Shown: positions 8,363-16,893 of the stretch, one piece after another | Layout: each line of letters opens with the position of its first letter | Numbering within the stretch: position 1 is the first letter of the stretch | Assembly: GCA_036159515.1 (NCBI GenBank) | Contig: JAYYEV010000035.1 | Coordinates: forward strand, 1-26,810 | Source: GCA-002727735 sp036159515 | GTDB lineage: Bacteria > Bacteroidota > Bacteroidia > Flavobacteriales_D > Parvicellaceae | DNA: 26,810 nucleotides | Reading direction: 5' to 3' | Program-made: the position numbers and the translations under genes | The notes under the pieces: model-generated | What the model saw: the letters and a program-made list of their open reading frames with translations, nothing else | Database searches by the model: none | Told to the model about the DNA's origin: nothing

Positions 8363-9756
8363 AAAAAAAATACTTTTGGATAGTATTTCTAATTTTTGAC
8401 TGGGCTACAGCCTCCTTATCGTGGATCTTTTTTAATTCTTTTAGAAAAAATTATATTGAAGAGTATCCTTTTGAAATTAACCAAAAGCTCATCTTAAGCA
8501 CCGTTCTTTTATCTATTTTTTGGGTATTTATATATGCTGCAATGGGTCAGTATAAATCCGTATATAAAAAATACAGAATAAAAGAAATTACACAAACGCT
8601 ATCTCAGTCATTTTTAGGAATTATTTTAATCTTTTTTGCCTTTCTACTAGATGACCAAATCAATACATATCAGGACTATTACAATCTTATATTAGCGTTG
8701 ATAGTACTCCACTCGACACTAACCTTTATCCCAAGAATAATCCTCACAACGAATATTGTAAAAAAAGTCCATAATGGATCAATCGGCTTTAACACGCTGA
8801 TTATTGGAAGTAGAAATAAAGCAAAAGAAACGTTATTGGAAATTCAAAGTCTAAAAAAATCTTCAGGCTATTTCTTCAAAGGATATATCTCTACTAATGG
8901 TGGACCCGATATGATGTTGGATACGGGTCTAACCAAACTTGGCGATTACAGTGCACTAGAAGATGTAATTAAAAGCAATGATATAGAGGAAGTAATCATT
9001 GCTACAGAACCTAAAGAACATGAGAAAATAAATAATATTATAAACGACGTAGCAGATCTTAGCGTGAGTATTAAAGTAATTGCAGATATGTATAATATTT
9101 TAACTGGCTCTGTTAAAATGAATTCCATCTTTGGTGCATTATTAATCTCTGTGAATCCAGAGATACTAAGTCCTTGGGAAAAAATTACCAAAAGAATAGT
9201 AGATGTATTTTTATCTATCATAGCTATTCTTATATTACTTCCTGTCTTTATTATACTATCATTTCTTATTAAAACAGGTTCAAAGGGTCCTATCATTTTC
9301 AAACAAGAACGAATTGGCCTACACGGAAAACCTTTTTGGATTTATAAATTTAGATCCATGATAACAGAAGCTGAAAAAAATGGACCTCAACTTTCTAGTC
9401 AAAATGACCCAAGAATTACCGCAATAGGAAAATTTATGCGTAAAACACGCTTAGATGAAACTCCACAATTTTTTAATGTGATCAAAGGCGATATGGCAAT
9501 TGTAGGACCAAGACCTGAACGCGAATTTTATATTCAAAAAATAGTAGAGAAAGCGCCTCATTATAAACATGTGTTAAAAGTGAAACCTGGAATTACCAGC
9601 TGGGGGCAAGTAAAATTTGGCTACGCAGAAAACGTTGATGAAATGGTTTCAAGGTTAAAATTTGACCTATTATATGTAGAAAATATGTCATTATCCTTAG
9701 ACGTGAAAATCCTTTTTTACACCGCCATTATAATGATCAAAGGAGATGGTAAATAG
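8359..9756 (+). CDS. polyprenyl glycosylphosphotransferase (initiating sugar transferase for exopolysaccharide)
   Basis: This 465-residue membrane enzyme transfers a sugar-1-phosphate from a nucleotide sugar to undecaprenyl phosphate, the first step of many exopolysaccharide and O-antigen pathways. Four hydrophobic helices fill about residues 1-130. A soluble Rossmann-like segment follows (LIIGSRNKAKETL), then another hydrophobic segment (IIAILILLPVFIILSFLI) and the cytoplasmic catalytic domain. The catalytic domain has all the family blocks: FKQERIGLHGKPFWIYKFRSM in part, then DETPQFFNVIKGDMAIVGPRP and VKPGITSWGQV. This is the WcaJ/WbaP architecture, full length. It overlaps the upstream lipoprotein gene by 4 bases. 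No other glycosyltransferase, flippase or polymerase gene is visible within the window, so the rest of the pathway must lie elsewhere. Confidence 0.92.
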   Translation: MKKKYFWIVFLIFDWATASLSWIFFNSFRKNYIEEYPFEINQKLILSTVLLSIFWVFIYAAMGQYKSVYKKYRIKEITQTLSQSFLGIILIFFAFLLDDQINTYQDYYNLILALIVLHSTLTFIPRIILTTNIVKKVHNGSIGFNTLIIGSRNKAKETLLEIQSLKKSSGYFFKGYISTNGGPDMMLDTGLTKLGDYSALEDVIKSNDIEEVIIATEPKEHEKINNIINDVADLSVSIKVIADMYNILTGSVKMNSIFGALLISVNPEILSPWEKITKRIVDVFLSIIAILILLPVFIILSFLIKTGSKGPIIFKQERIGLHGKPFWIYKFRSMITEAEKNGPQLSSQNDPRITAIGKFMRKTRLDETPQFFNVIKGDMAIVGPRPEREFYIQKIVEKAPHYKHVLKVKPGITSWGQVKFGYAENVDEMVSRLKFDLLYVENMSLSLDVKILFYTAIIMIKGDGK

Positions 9757-9769
9757 TTAAAAAGTATCC

Positions 9770-9777
9770 TATATTTG
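9770..9777 (+). promoter_or_regulatory. candidate -7 promoter element for the 3-hydroxyacyl-CoA dehydrogenase gene
   Basis: TATATTTG followed by CCG is an exact TAnnTTTG match, 12 bases before the ATG at 9790. The final TTG of this element is in frame with the gene and could be mistaken for a start codon; the ATG at 9790 fits both the promoter and the family better. Confidence 0.6.
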
Positions 9778-9789
9778 CCGAAAAAAATT

Positions 9790-10680
9790 ATGAAAAATAT
9801 AGCTGTAATTGGAGCTGGTACAATGGGAAATGGAATTGCACATGTATTCGCTCAACATGGTTATCAGGTAAATCTAATTGACATTTCAGCTGAAGCGCTA
9901 GATAAAGCATTAAAAACCATTGAAAAAAACCTGGATAGAATGCTATCTAAAGAGAAAATTACAGTAGAAACTAAAGAAAAAACACTTTTAAATCTTCATA
10001 AAATAACCAATATAAAAGAAGGAGTATCAAATGCAGACCTTGTCGTAGAAGCAGCTACAGAAAACATGGATATCAAATTGTCTATTTTCAAAGAAATAGA
10101 CCAGTTTGCGCCTGAAAATTGCATTTTATCTACTAATACTTCTTCTATTTCCATAACTAAAATTGCAGCGGTAACAAAAAGAGCTGATAAGGTTATTGGA
10201 ATGCACTTCATGAATCCAGTACCTGTAATGAAATTAGTAGAAGTAATAAAAGGCTATTCTACATCCAATGAAACGCTTGAAACCATAATGGAATTGTCAA
10301 AAATAATTGGAAAAGTCCCAGTTGAGGTAAACGATTTTCCTGGTTTTGTAGCCAATAAGATTTTAATGCCTATGATCAATGAAGCCATTATCACCCTCCA
10401 TGAAGGTGTGGCAGGTGTAGAAGAGATTGATACTGTAATGAAACTAGGTATGGCGCACCCAATGGGTCCCCTTCAATTAGCTGATTTCATAGGATTAGAT
10501 GTATGTTTAGCTATACTTAAAGTTCTTCAGGATGGTTTCGGAACTCCTAAATATGCTCCGTGTCCTCTGCTAGTAAATATGGTTACAGCTGGGAAATTAG
10601 GTGTTAAATCAGGCGAAGGATTTTACAACTGGAGTCATGGAACCAAGGAATTGATTGTTTCAGATCATTTTAAGTCCTAA
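9790..10680 (+). CDS. 3-hydroxybutyryl-CoA (3-hydroxyacyl-CoA) dehydrogenase
   Basis: This 296-residue enzyme interconverts 3-hydroxyacyl-CoA (typically 3-hydroxybutyryl-CoA) and the 3-oxoacyl-CoA with NAD(P)H. The Rossmann loop IGAGTMGNGIAHVFA lies at 7-21. The catalytic histidine is His139 in GMHFMNPVPVMKLVE, with the partner glutamate in VVEAATEN near 90. The C-terminal domain carries the family signature NDFPGFVANKILMPMINEA. Length is that of the stand-alone short form, without a hydratase domain. I chose the ATG at 9790 because the in-frame TTG at 9775 is part of a TAnnTTTG promoter element. It is convergent with the ECF sigma factor gene, separated by about 200 bases. Confidence 0.93.
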   Translation: MKNIAVIGAGTMGNGIAHVFAQHGYQVNLIDISAEALDKALKTIEKNLDRMLSKEKITVETKEKTLLNLHKITNIKEGVSNADLVVEAATENMDIKLSIFKEIDQFAPENCILSTNTSSISITKIAAVTKRADKVIGMHFMNPVPVMKLVEVIKGYSTSNETLETIMELSKIIGKVPVEVNDFPGFVANKILMPMINEAIITLHEGVAGVEEIDTVMKLGMAHPMGPLQLADFIGLDVCLAILKVLQDGFGTPKYAPCPLLVNMVTAGKLGVKSGEGFYNWSHGTKELIVSDHFKS

Positions 10681-10878
10681 TTTTCTACCCAAGTTATCGA
10701 TTTCAAGTATTTTTTTGAAGTACAATTCTTGTAAGATCTTGCAAATGACCTAATAGATAAAAGCACGTCACTCTTTGGTTTATTATTTATAATTGAAACA
10801 TTTTTTGTAGAATTCATACCATAGGCTTTTAGTTGTTTTAACTAAGAACGATAATGAATCCTACTTATTGTTACAAAA
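10681..10878. other. 198-base convergent intergenic region
   Basis: This is the longest gap in the window, between the 3' ends of the dehydrogenase and the ECF sigma factor. I see no coding potential or RNA gene. It holds a weak AT-rich hairpin at 10829-10845 (TTAGTT, 5-base loop, AACTAA) that might terminate one or both transcripts. It also holds a 16-base near-palindrome at 10729-10744 (TTGTAAGATCTTGCAA, one mismatched pair) of unknown meaning. Confidence 0.4.
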
Positions 10879-11472
10879 TCAATAATTAGTTAGTGCTAGA
10901 TCTTTTTCATTAATAAGTTTTCTAAGGTTGATTAAAGCATATCTCATTCTACCCAACGATGTGTTGATACTTACATTGGTTTTTTCTGCTATTTCTTTAA
11001 AACTCATTTTCATAAAAAATCGCATTTTAACTACTTCTTTTTGATCCTGAGGAAGTTCTTCAATTAAATAACGAACTTCTTTGAGTATTTGCTCATTAAT
11101 CATCACATCTTCAATCGAACTTTCTTCTAACTTAATCACGCTGAAAATGTCAAAATCTGGATTGGCTGCTGTTCTACCGGCAATTGGCATCTTTGCTGAC
11201 TTTCTAAAATGATCTATCACTTGATTATGTGCAATTCTTAATATCCAAGAAAGCAACTTCCCTTCGTGGTGGTAAGATTCTTTTTTTAGGTTAATAACTA
11301 CTTTTATAAAGACTTCTTGAAAAATGTCATTAGCTAGATCATAGTCTTTAACTAATTGCATGACATAAGAAAATACTTTGGACTGATAGCGAGACAATAG
11401 CACATCAAATGCACTATCATTACCCGATTTAAATTGAAGAATGAGGAACTCATCACTTTTTGAAGCATACAT
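10879..11472 (-). CDS. ECF-type RNA polymerase sigma factor
   Basis: This 197-residue protein is an extracytoplasmic-function sigma factor with regions 2 and 4 only. Region 2 lies at about 20-92, with DLANDIFQEVFIKVV, then LLSWILRIAHNQVIDHFRK. Region 4 covers about 133-187, with LPQDQKEVVKMRFFMKMSFKEIAEKTNVS and the recognition helix followed by LGRMRYALINLRKLI. No anti-sigma gene adjoins it: upstream is the divergent uvrA and downstream the convergent dehydrogenase. Its control is therefore not visible here. The -7 element at 11538-11545 has the housekeeping form TATATTTG, so the gene is probably transcribed by the primary sigma factor, with a leader of about 60 bases. Confidence 0.92.
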   Translation of the reverse strand: MYASKSDEFLILQFKSGNDSAFDVLLSRYQSKVFSYVMQLVKDYDLANDIFQEVFIKVVINLKKESYHHEGKLLSWILRIAHNQVIDHFRKSAKMPIAGRTAANPDFDIFSVIKLEESSIEDVMINEQILKEVRYLIEELPQDQKEVVKMRFFMKMSFKEIAEKTNVSINTSLGRMRYALINLRKLINEKDLALTNY

Positions 11473-11537
11473 ATTCTACGGTTTAATAAGAAAAATAAAA
11501 GTAGAATTGTTGTATAGGCGATGATTTTATTTAAGTT

Positions 11538-11545
11538 CAAATATA
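11538..11545 (-). promoter_or_regulatory. candidate -7 promoter element for the ECF sigma factor
   Basis: Read on the - strand this is TATATTTG, an exact TAnnTTTG match. It lies about 65 bases before the ATG at 11472. It shares a 132-base divergent region with uvrA. Confidence 0.5.
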
Positions 11546-11578
11546 AGAAACAAAATTTAAAACTGAAAGCAATTCTGT

Positions 11579-11586
11579 TAATTTAG
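11579..11586 (+). promoter_or_regulatory. candidate -7 promoter element for uvrA
   Basis: TAATTTAG followed by CCAC has one mismatch to TAnnTTTG, and it leaves room for a short leader before the TTG start at 11605. A better match, TAGTTTTG at 11600-11607, overlaps the start codon itself. If that one is used, the message would begin inside the present reading frame. Confidence 0.35.
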
Positions 11587-11604
11587 CCACCTGTTAAATT
11601 AGTT

Positions 11605-14382
11605 TTGAGTAAAGAAAAAAGAAATCATATTGAAATTAAAGGGGCAAGAGTTCATAACCTCAAAAATATTAATGTATCTATACCAAGGAATAAGTTAACC
11701 GTAATTACTGGTGTATCTGGGTCAGGAAAATCTTCTCTTGCTTTTGATACATTATACGCAGAAGGACACAGGAGGTATATTGAGAGTTTAAGTGCTTATG
11801 CCCGATTATTTTTAGGTAGAATTGAGAAACCAGATGTGGATGATATCAAAGGGATTTCGCCTGCAATTGCCATAGAGCAGAAGGTCAATTCATCAAACCC
11901 AAGAAGTACAGTGGGTACAACAACCGAAATTCATGACTTTCTTAAATTGTTATTTGCTCGGGTTGGAAAAACCATTTCTCCTGTTAGCCAAGAACAAGTC
12001 ACTAAAGACTTTCCCGAAGACGTACTAAAGTGGATTCTTCAACTTCCTGAAAAAACAAAAATATTGATTTGCTCCCCTATTCAAATTCCTAAAGGAAGAT
12101 TAAATACAGATCAAGCAAATATATATTTACAACAGGGATTTAGTAAAAAGTGGAAGGGAGAAAATATTACATCTATTGAAAAAGAAGGGGTAGAAGAAGA
12201 TGATTTGTTAATTATTGATCGGGTAATAAATGATTCTTCTGACGAAAACCAATCCAGAATAAGTGAGTCTTTAGAAATGGCATTTCACGAAGGAAAAGGA
12301 CGATGTAAAATCATTTATTTCAGAAATAACAAACCTGAAGAAAAAGATTTTAATACCCTATTTGAAAAAGATGGCTTAATCTTTCAAGAGCCCTCATTGG
12401 ATTTTTTCTCCTTTAACAATCCATTTGGAGCTTGTAAAACTTGTGAAGGGTTTGGTAAAATAATTGGTATTGACCCTAATTTGGTAATTCCTAACCCAAG
12501 TTTGAGTATATATGAAGATGCCATCACTTGCTGGAAGGGAGAAAAAATGAGTAGTTGGAAAAACAAGCTCATTCAAAATGCACATCATTTCAATTTTCCC
12601 ATTCATGACCCATATTTTGAATTAAGTGAAGAAAATAAATTGTTAATATGGGAAGGAAACCAATATTTCAAAGGATTAAATGCCTTTTTCAATTACTTAG
12701 AGCAAAAAACATACAAAATCCAATTTAGGGTAATGCTAGCTCGCTACAGAGGCAAAACGATGTGTAACTCCTGTAATGGAAATCGATTAAGAAAGGATGC
12801 AAATTATGTAAAGGTGGATGGCAAATCCATCAGTGAAATCAATGCTCTCAGCATAAAAGAAGCTTTATTATTTTTTAATTCCATATCACTTGAAAAAGAA
12901 GAACTTCAAATAGCTAATCGATTAATTACAGAAATAAAATCTAGACTAAACTATTTAAGTGATGTAGGCTTAAATTACCTCACGTTAAGTAGACCTACCA
13001 ATACACTTTCAGGAGGTGAGTCCCAACGAATTAACTTGGCTACCTCAATTGGGAGTTCACTTATTGGATCGATGTATATACTTGATGAACCCTCAATAGG
13101 ATTACACCCAAGAGATAGTCTACAACTAATTAATGTTTTAAAAAAGTTAAGAGATATTGGAAACTCAGTCATTGTGGTTGAACATGATGAAGATATGATG
13201 ATGTCTGCGGATGAAATTATTGATATTGGACCTGGAGCTGGAAGAAATGGTGGCCAAGTAGTTTTTAAAGGCAGTCACCAAAAACTGATTACTTCAAAAG
13301 ATAGTCTAACAGCTAAGTACCTCACCCAACAATTAAACATTGAAATCCCCAAATTTAGAAGGAAAACAAAAGATTATATAAGGATCAAAGGGGCATTTTT
13401 ACATAATTTAAAAAACATAGATGTGTCATTCCCTCTGGGAACTTTTTGTGTGGTTACAGGTGTTAGTGGAAGTGGAAAATCTACTTTAGTAGGTGAAATA
13501 CTATACAAATATTTTGAACGATATTTTATAACGGGTATTAAGCAACCGATTCATGCAAAAAGCATAGAAGTGGATCACAACCTAATAGACAGTGTAGAAT
13601 TTGTGGACCAAAACCCGATTGGAAAAAGTTCAAGATCAAACCCAATTACGTACATTAAAGGATATGATGACATCAGGCAACTATATGCTCGACAACAGCA
13701 CGCAAAAATTAATGGTTTTAAGCCCGGTTTTTTTAGTTTTAATGTGGATGGTGGAAGATGCGAAAAATGCCAGGGAGAAGGTCAAATAACCATTTCTATG
13801 CAATTTATGGCAGATGTTCATTTAACCTGCGAAGATTGCAATGGGAAGCGATTCAAGGAAGAAGTTCTTGAAGTAAAGTTTAAAAACAAAAATATAGCTG
13901 AAATACTGGAAATGACGGTGGAAGAAAGTTTGTCCTTTTTTGATGAAAACGACACCTACTGTAAAAAAATAAAATCTAAAATTGAAGCGTTAAATGATGT
14001 TGGTTTAGAATACGTTCAACTTGGGCAATCTTCCAATACTTTAAGCGGTGGTGAAGCTCAACGAATAAAATTAGCCTCTTTCCTAACTAGTAAAAAGACC
14101 ACACAAAGAAAACTTTTTATATTCGATGAACCTACAACTGGGCTTCATTTTCATGATGTCAATAAACTCATTAAATCACTTCAAAACCTTATCAACATTG
14201 GTCACCATGTTGTAATCATTGAACATCATATGGATATCATAAAAACAGCAGATTGGATTATAGACCTTGGGCCAGAGGGAGGCGATGAAGGAGGCAATTT
14301 GAACTTTCAAGGCACACCTGAAAATCTGGTGAAAAGCAATATCCATTCCTATACCAAAGAGCATCTTAAAAAATACATTTAG
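11605..14382 (+). CDS. uvrA: excinuclease ABC subunit A
   Basis: UvrA finds bulky DNA lesions and loads UvrB in nucleotide excision repair. The 925-residue product has both ATPase halves: Walker A GVSGSGKSS at 36-44 and GVSGSGKST near 620-628; signatures LSGGESQR near 468 and LSGGEAQR near 813; Walker B segments ILDEPSIGLHP and IFDEPTTGLH. Zinc-finger cysteine pairs are seen at CKTC (277/280) with CNSC, and CEKC with CEDC. The region between the first Walker A and the first zinc finger contains LLIIDRVINDSSDENQSR, matching the UvrB-binding domain, so it is a UvrA1-type protein rather than a truncated paralogue. The start is TTG; no ATG or GTG occurs in frame before the conserved N-terminus, and only an ATT at 11629 offers an alternative. 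The stop overlaps that of the convergent ABC transporter. Confidence 0.96.
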   Translation: MSKEKRNHIEIKGARVHNLKNINVSIPRNKLTVITGVSGSGKSSLAFDTLYAEGHRRYIESLSAYARLFLGRIEKPDVDDIKGISPAIAIEQKVNSSNPRSTVGTTTEIHDFLKLLFARVGKTISPVSQEQVTKDFPEDVLKWILQLPEKTKILICSPIQIPKGRLNTDQANIYLQQGFSKKWKGENITSIEKEGVEEDDLLIIDRVINDSSDENQSRISESLEMAFHEGKGRCKIIYFRNNKPEEKDFNTLFEKDGLIFQEPSLDFFSFNNPFGACKTCEGFGKIIGIDPNLVIPNPSLSIYEDAITCWKGEKMSSWKNKLIQNAHHFNFPIHDPYFELSEENKLLIWEGNQYFKGLNAFFNYLEQKTYKIQFRVMLARYRGKTMCNSCNGNRLRKDANYVKVDGKSISEINALSIKEALLFFNSISLEKEELQIANRLITEIKSRLNYLSDVGLNYLTLSRPTNTLSGGESQRINLATSIGSSLIGSMYILDEPSIGLHPRDSLQLINVLKKLRDIGNSVIVVEHDEDMMMSADEIIDIGPGAGRNGGQVVFKGSHQKLITSKDSLTAKYLTQQLNIEIPKFRRKTKDYIRIKGAFLHNLKNIDVSFPLGTFCVVTGVSGSGKSTLVGEILYKYFERYFITGIKQPIHAKSIEVDHNLIDSVEFVDQNPIGKSSRSNPITYIKGYDDIRQLYARQQHAKINGFKPGFFSFNVDGGRCEKCQGEGQITISMQFMADVHLTCEDCNGKRFKEEVLEVKFKNKNIAEILEMTVEESLSFFDENDTYCKKIKSKIEALNDVGLEYVQLGQSSNTLSGGEAQRIKLASFLTSKKTTQRKLFIFDEPTTGLHFHDVNKLIKSLQNLINIGHHVVIIEHHMDIIKTADWIIDLGPEGGDEGGNLNFQGTPENLVKSNIHSYTKEHLKKYI

Positions 14383-16154
14383 GACGGCAGGATAGTTTCT
14401 TCCTTTAGAAATTGATTCTCGTAAAGATCAAAGTAATGACCTTTCTTTTTTATTAATGCATTATGACTACCCTCTTCAATTATCTTACCCCCATCAATTA
14501 CTAATATCCTATCTGCATTTTTTATGGTTGATAAACGGTGTGCAATAATGATAGAGGTCCTGTCCTTAGTAATTACTTTGGTTGCTTTTTGGATCAACTC
14601 TTCAGCACCGGAATCTACAGAAGATGTAGCCTCGTCTAAAATTAACAGATCTGGCTTGCATATGTACGCCCTCAAAAATGAAATGAGTTGCCTTTGGCCT
14701 GAAGAAAGAACTCCTCCCCTTTCTTTTACTTGAAAATCATAACCTCTGTCAAGCTGAGAAATGAAATCATGTACACCCACTTTTTTAGCAGCTTCTATAA
14801 CTTCGTCTAATTCAATTTCTTCTTTTCCTAAGGTTATATTTTCTAATACGGAGGTATTAAATAAAAATACGTCTTGTAAAACCACTGCAACTTTTGAACG
14901 CAAAGAGGAAAGTGAAATGGATCTAATATCTATTCCGTCTAATAATATTTCTCCTTCTTGAAACTCATAATACCTTGATATTAAATTTATAAGAGAAGTT
15001 TTTCCTGCACCTGTAGGACCAACTACAGCAATGGTTTCTCCAGGTTGGACATCTAATGATAAGCCATCAAAAACTTTTGATCGCCCATCGTAGCTAAAAT
15101 GGACATTTTTAAAGCTGATCTGTCCATTGAATGAATCCAGTTGATTTTCTTCAGACTGATGAATAATCTCATCATTATCTAGCAGATCAAATACCCTAGC
15201 CGAACTTACCATCCCCATTTGTAGGGTATTAAATCGATCAGCTAACATTCTTATCGGTCTAAATAGCATATGCACATATAAAATAAATGACATCATTTCG
15301 GTGGTAATAGTACCATAGTCTGTATTCCCATAGGAAATTGACCATACGCTGTAAATGACTAAAATGGCAATGGACAGAGCACTCAACGTTTCCACCACAG
15401 GAAAAAAAATGGAATATGCCATAATACCCTTTATGTGAGCCCTCTTGTGATCTAAATTTATCTTATTGAATTTTTTAGCTTCTACATTTTCTCTGCTAAA
15501 AATTTGAACTACGTTCATACCAGTGATGTGTTCTTGAACAAATGAATTTAGAGTGGATACTTGTTTTCTAACTTCTTGAAAGGAATTTTTAATCGCTCTC
15601 TTAAATATGTTTGTACTTACAATCAGTAAGGGTATGGGAATCAGCACCAAAAGTGTCAATTTCCAATTGATGTAAAACATAAAAATTAAAACACCGAATA
15701 ATTTTAACAAATCCCCAATGATTACTAATATTCCTTGAGAAAAAATTTCAGCGATGGTTTCCATGTCACTGACCGATCTGGTTACAAGCATACCAATTGG
15801 ATTTTGATCAAAGTATTTTAATCTCAATTTGGTTATGTGTTCAAATAGCTTATTTCTAAGATCTTTTACCACTCGTTGGCCCAAATCGCTTGAGGTGTAG
15901 GAAACCACAATTAGAAAAACAGATTCAATAACTAGTAAACCAATAACTACTATGGTTCCAACTAATAAGGCCTTTTCATCCCCTAATCTCACATAATCTC
16001 CTACTAACTTTCCAATAATAAAGGGTCTAACGGGTGACAATAATGCAAGAAAAATCGTCAGTAGCACTCCCCTGATAAGAAGCGGTCTATGAGGTTTTGA
16101 AGCCCATAAAATCCTTTTAAACAGAGGCGTATCCCAAACTTTACTCTTGGACAT
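14379..16154 (-). CDS. ABC exporter, fused permease and ATPase (MsbA/MdlB-like)
   Basis: The 591-residue half-transporter has a six-helix type IV exporter domain (about 1-320) and a C-terminal nucleotide-binding domain (about 343-585). Visible ATPase motifs are Walker A GPTGAGKTS at 379-387, Q-loop near Gln427 in VVLQDVF, signature LSSGQRQ at 483-489 (Ser in place of the usual Gly at the third position), Walker B LLILDEATSS at 503-512 and the H-loop His539. It must dimerise to work and sits in the inner membrane. Substrate is unknown: lipid, peptide or drug export are all possible. The gene overlaps the end of truA by 14 bases, so it is translated from the cmk-truA message. Its stop overlaps the uvrA stop. 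Confidence 0.93.
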   Translation of the reverse strand: MSKSKVWDTPLFKRILWASKPHRPLLIRGVLLTIFLALLSPVRPFIIGKLVGDYVRLGDEKALLVGTIVVIGLLVIESVFLIVVSYTSSDLGQRVVKDLRNKLFEHITKLRLKYFDQNPIGMLVTRSVSDMETIAEIFSQGILVIIGDLLKLFGVLIFMFYINWKLTLLVLIPIPLLIVSTNIFKRAIKNSFQEVRKQVSTLNSFVQEHITGMNVVQIFSRENVEAKKFNKINLDHKRAHIKGIMAYSIFFPVVETLSALSIAILVIYSVWSISYGNTDYGTITTEMMSFILYVHMLFRPIRMLADRFNTLQMGMVSSARVFDLLDNDEIIHQSEENQLDSFNGQISFKNVHFSYDGRSKVFDGLSLDVQPGETIAVVGPTGAGKTSLINLISRYYEFQEGEILLDGIDIRSISLSSLRSKVAVVLQDVFLFNTSVLENITLGKEEIELDEVIEAAKKVGVHDFISQLDRGYDFQVKERGGVLSSGQRQLISFLRAYICKPDLLILDEATSSVDSGAEELIQKATKVITKDRTSIIIAHRLSTIKNADRILVIDGGKIIEEGSHNALIKKKGHYFDLYENQFLKEETILPS

Positions 16155-16893
16155 AAATATGATTTGAATAAGCTATGTTCGTTAAAAATAATCCATGAGC
16201 TTTTGCGGAAGGACCAGCTTTAGTACGATCTTTGGACATCATTATTTTTTTAAAATCAGATGAAGAAATTTTTTCTTTTCCAACCAAAACCATAGTTCCT
16301 ACTAATGCCCTAACCATATTTCTCAAAAATCGGTTGGCTTTTACCCGAAAAATAATTTGTTCATCTTTTTTAACCCATTCGGCCTCCAAAATCTCACAGA
16401 AAAAGTGATTTACATCAGTGTGCGTTTTACTAAATGATGTAAAATCATGTTTCCCTTTTATCATTTGACAACACTCATTCATGTTATTTACATTGATTTT
16501 TTCTGAAATGTAGGTAACAAAACCTGAATTAAATGGTGATTTAAGTGTACTAAAACGGTACTCATAGGTTCTGCTCAAAGCATCAAATCTAGCATGAGCG
16601 TCTTCTTTTACAAGATGTATTTGCTTTAACTGTATTTCAATAGGTAACATATTATTCATTTGAAAACAGTACTTATCAAGGTTTGAAATGGGTGGAATAT
16701 CCACGTGAAAGAAAAACTGTTCTGCATGTACCCCTGCATCAGTTCTGCCACACCCCGTAACGGTTGGCTTTTCATTTTTGTGGATAAGTTGAAGCTTTTC
16801 TTGAACTATTTGTTGAACTGTAATGGCGTTTTCTTGAATCTGCCAGCCATGATAGGGTTTACCGTTAAATGCTATCTCAAAAAAGTATCGCAT
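16141..16893 (-). CDS. truA: tRNA pseudouridine(38-40) synthase
   Basis: TruA converts uridines 38-40 in the anticodon arm of tRNA to pseudouridine. The 250-residue protein begins RYFFEIAFNGKPYHGWQIQ, the typical strand and loop. It carries the catalytic motif GCGRTDAGVHA at 47-57 with the nucleophile Asp52. Later blocks include NMLPIEI, DAHARFDALSRTYEYR and VKANRFLRNMVRALVG, all expected. Length is normal. The ATG at 16893 abuts the cmk stop without a gap, and the 3' end overlaps the ABC exporter by 14 bases, so the three genes form a tight operon. Confidence 0.96.
   Translation of the reverse strand: MRYFFEIAFNGKPYHGWQIQENAITVQQIVQEKLQLIHKNEKPTVTGCGRTDAGVHAEQFFFHVDIPPISNLDKYCFQMNNMLPIEIQLKQIHLVKEDAHARFDALSRTYEYRFSTLKSPFNSGFVTYISEKINVNNMNECCQMIKGKHDFTSFSKTHTDVNHFFCEILEAEWVKKDEQIIFRVKANRFLRNMVRALVGTMVLVGKEKISSSDFKKIMMSKDRTKAGPSAKAHGLFLTNIAYSNHIYVQE

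Noticed and set aside
8946..9302. 118-residue open frame antisense to the sugar transferase
   Set aside because: It lies inside a conserved coding region and its composition fits an antisense shadow.
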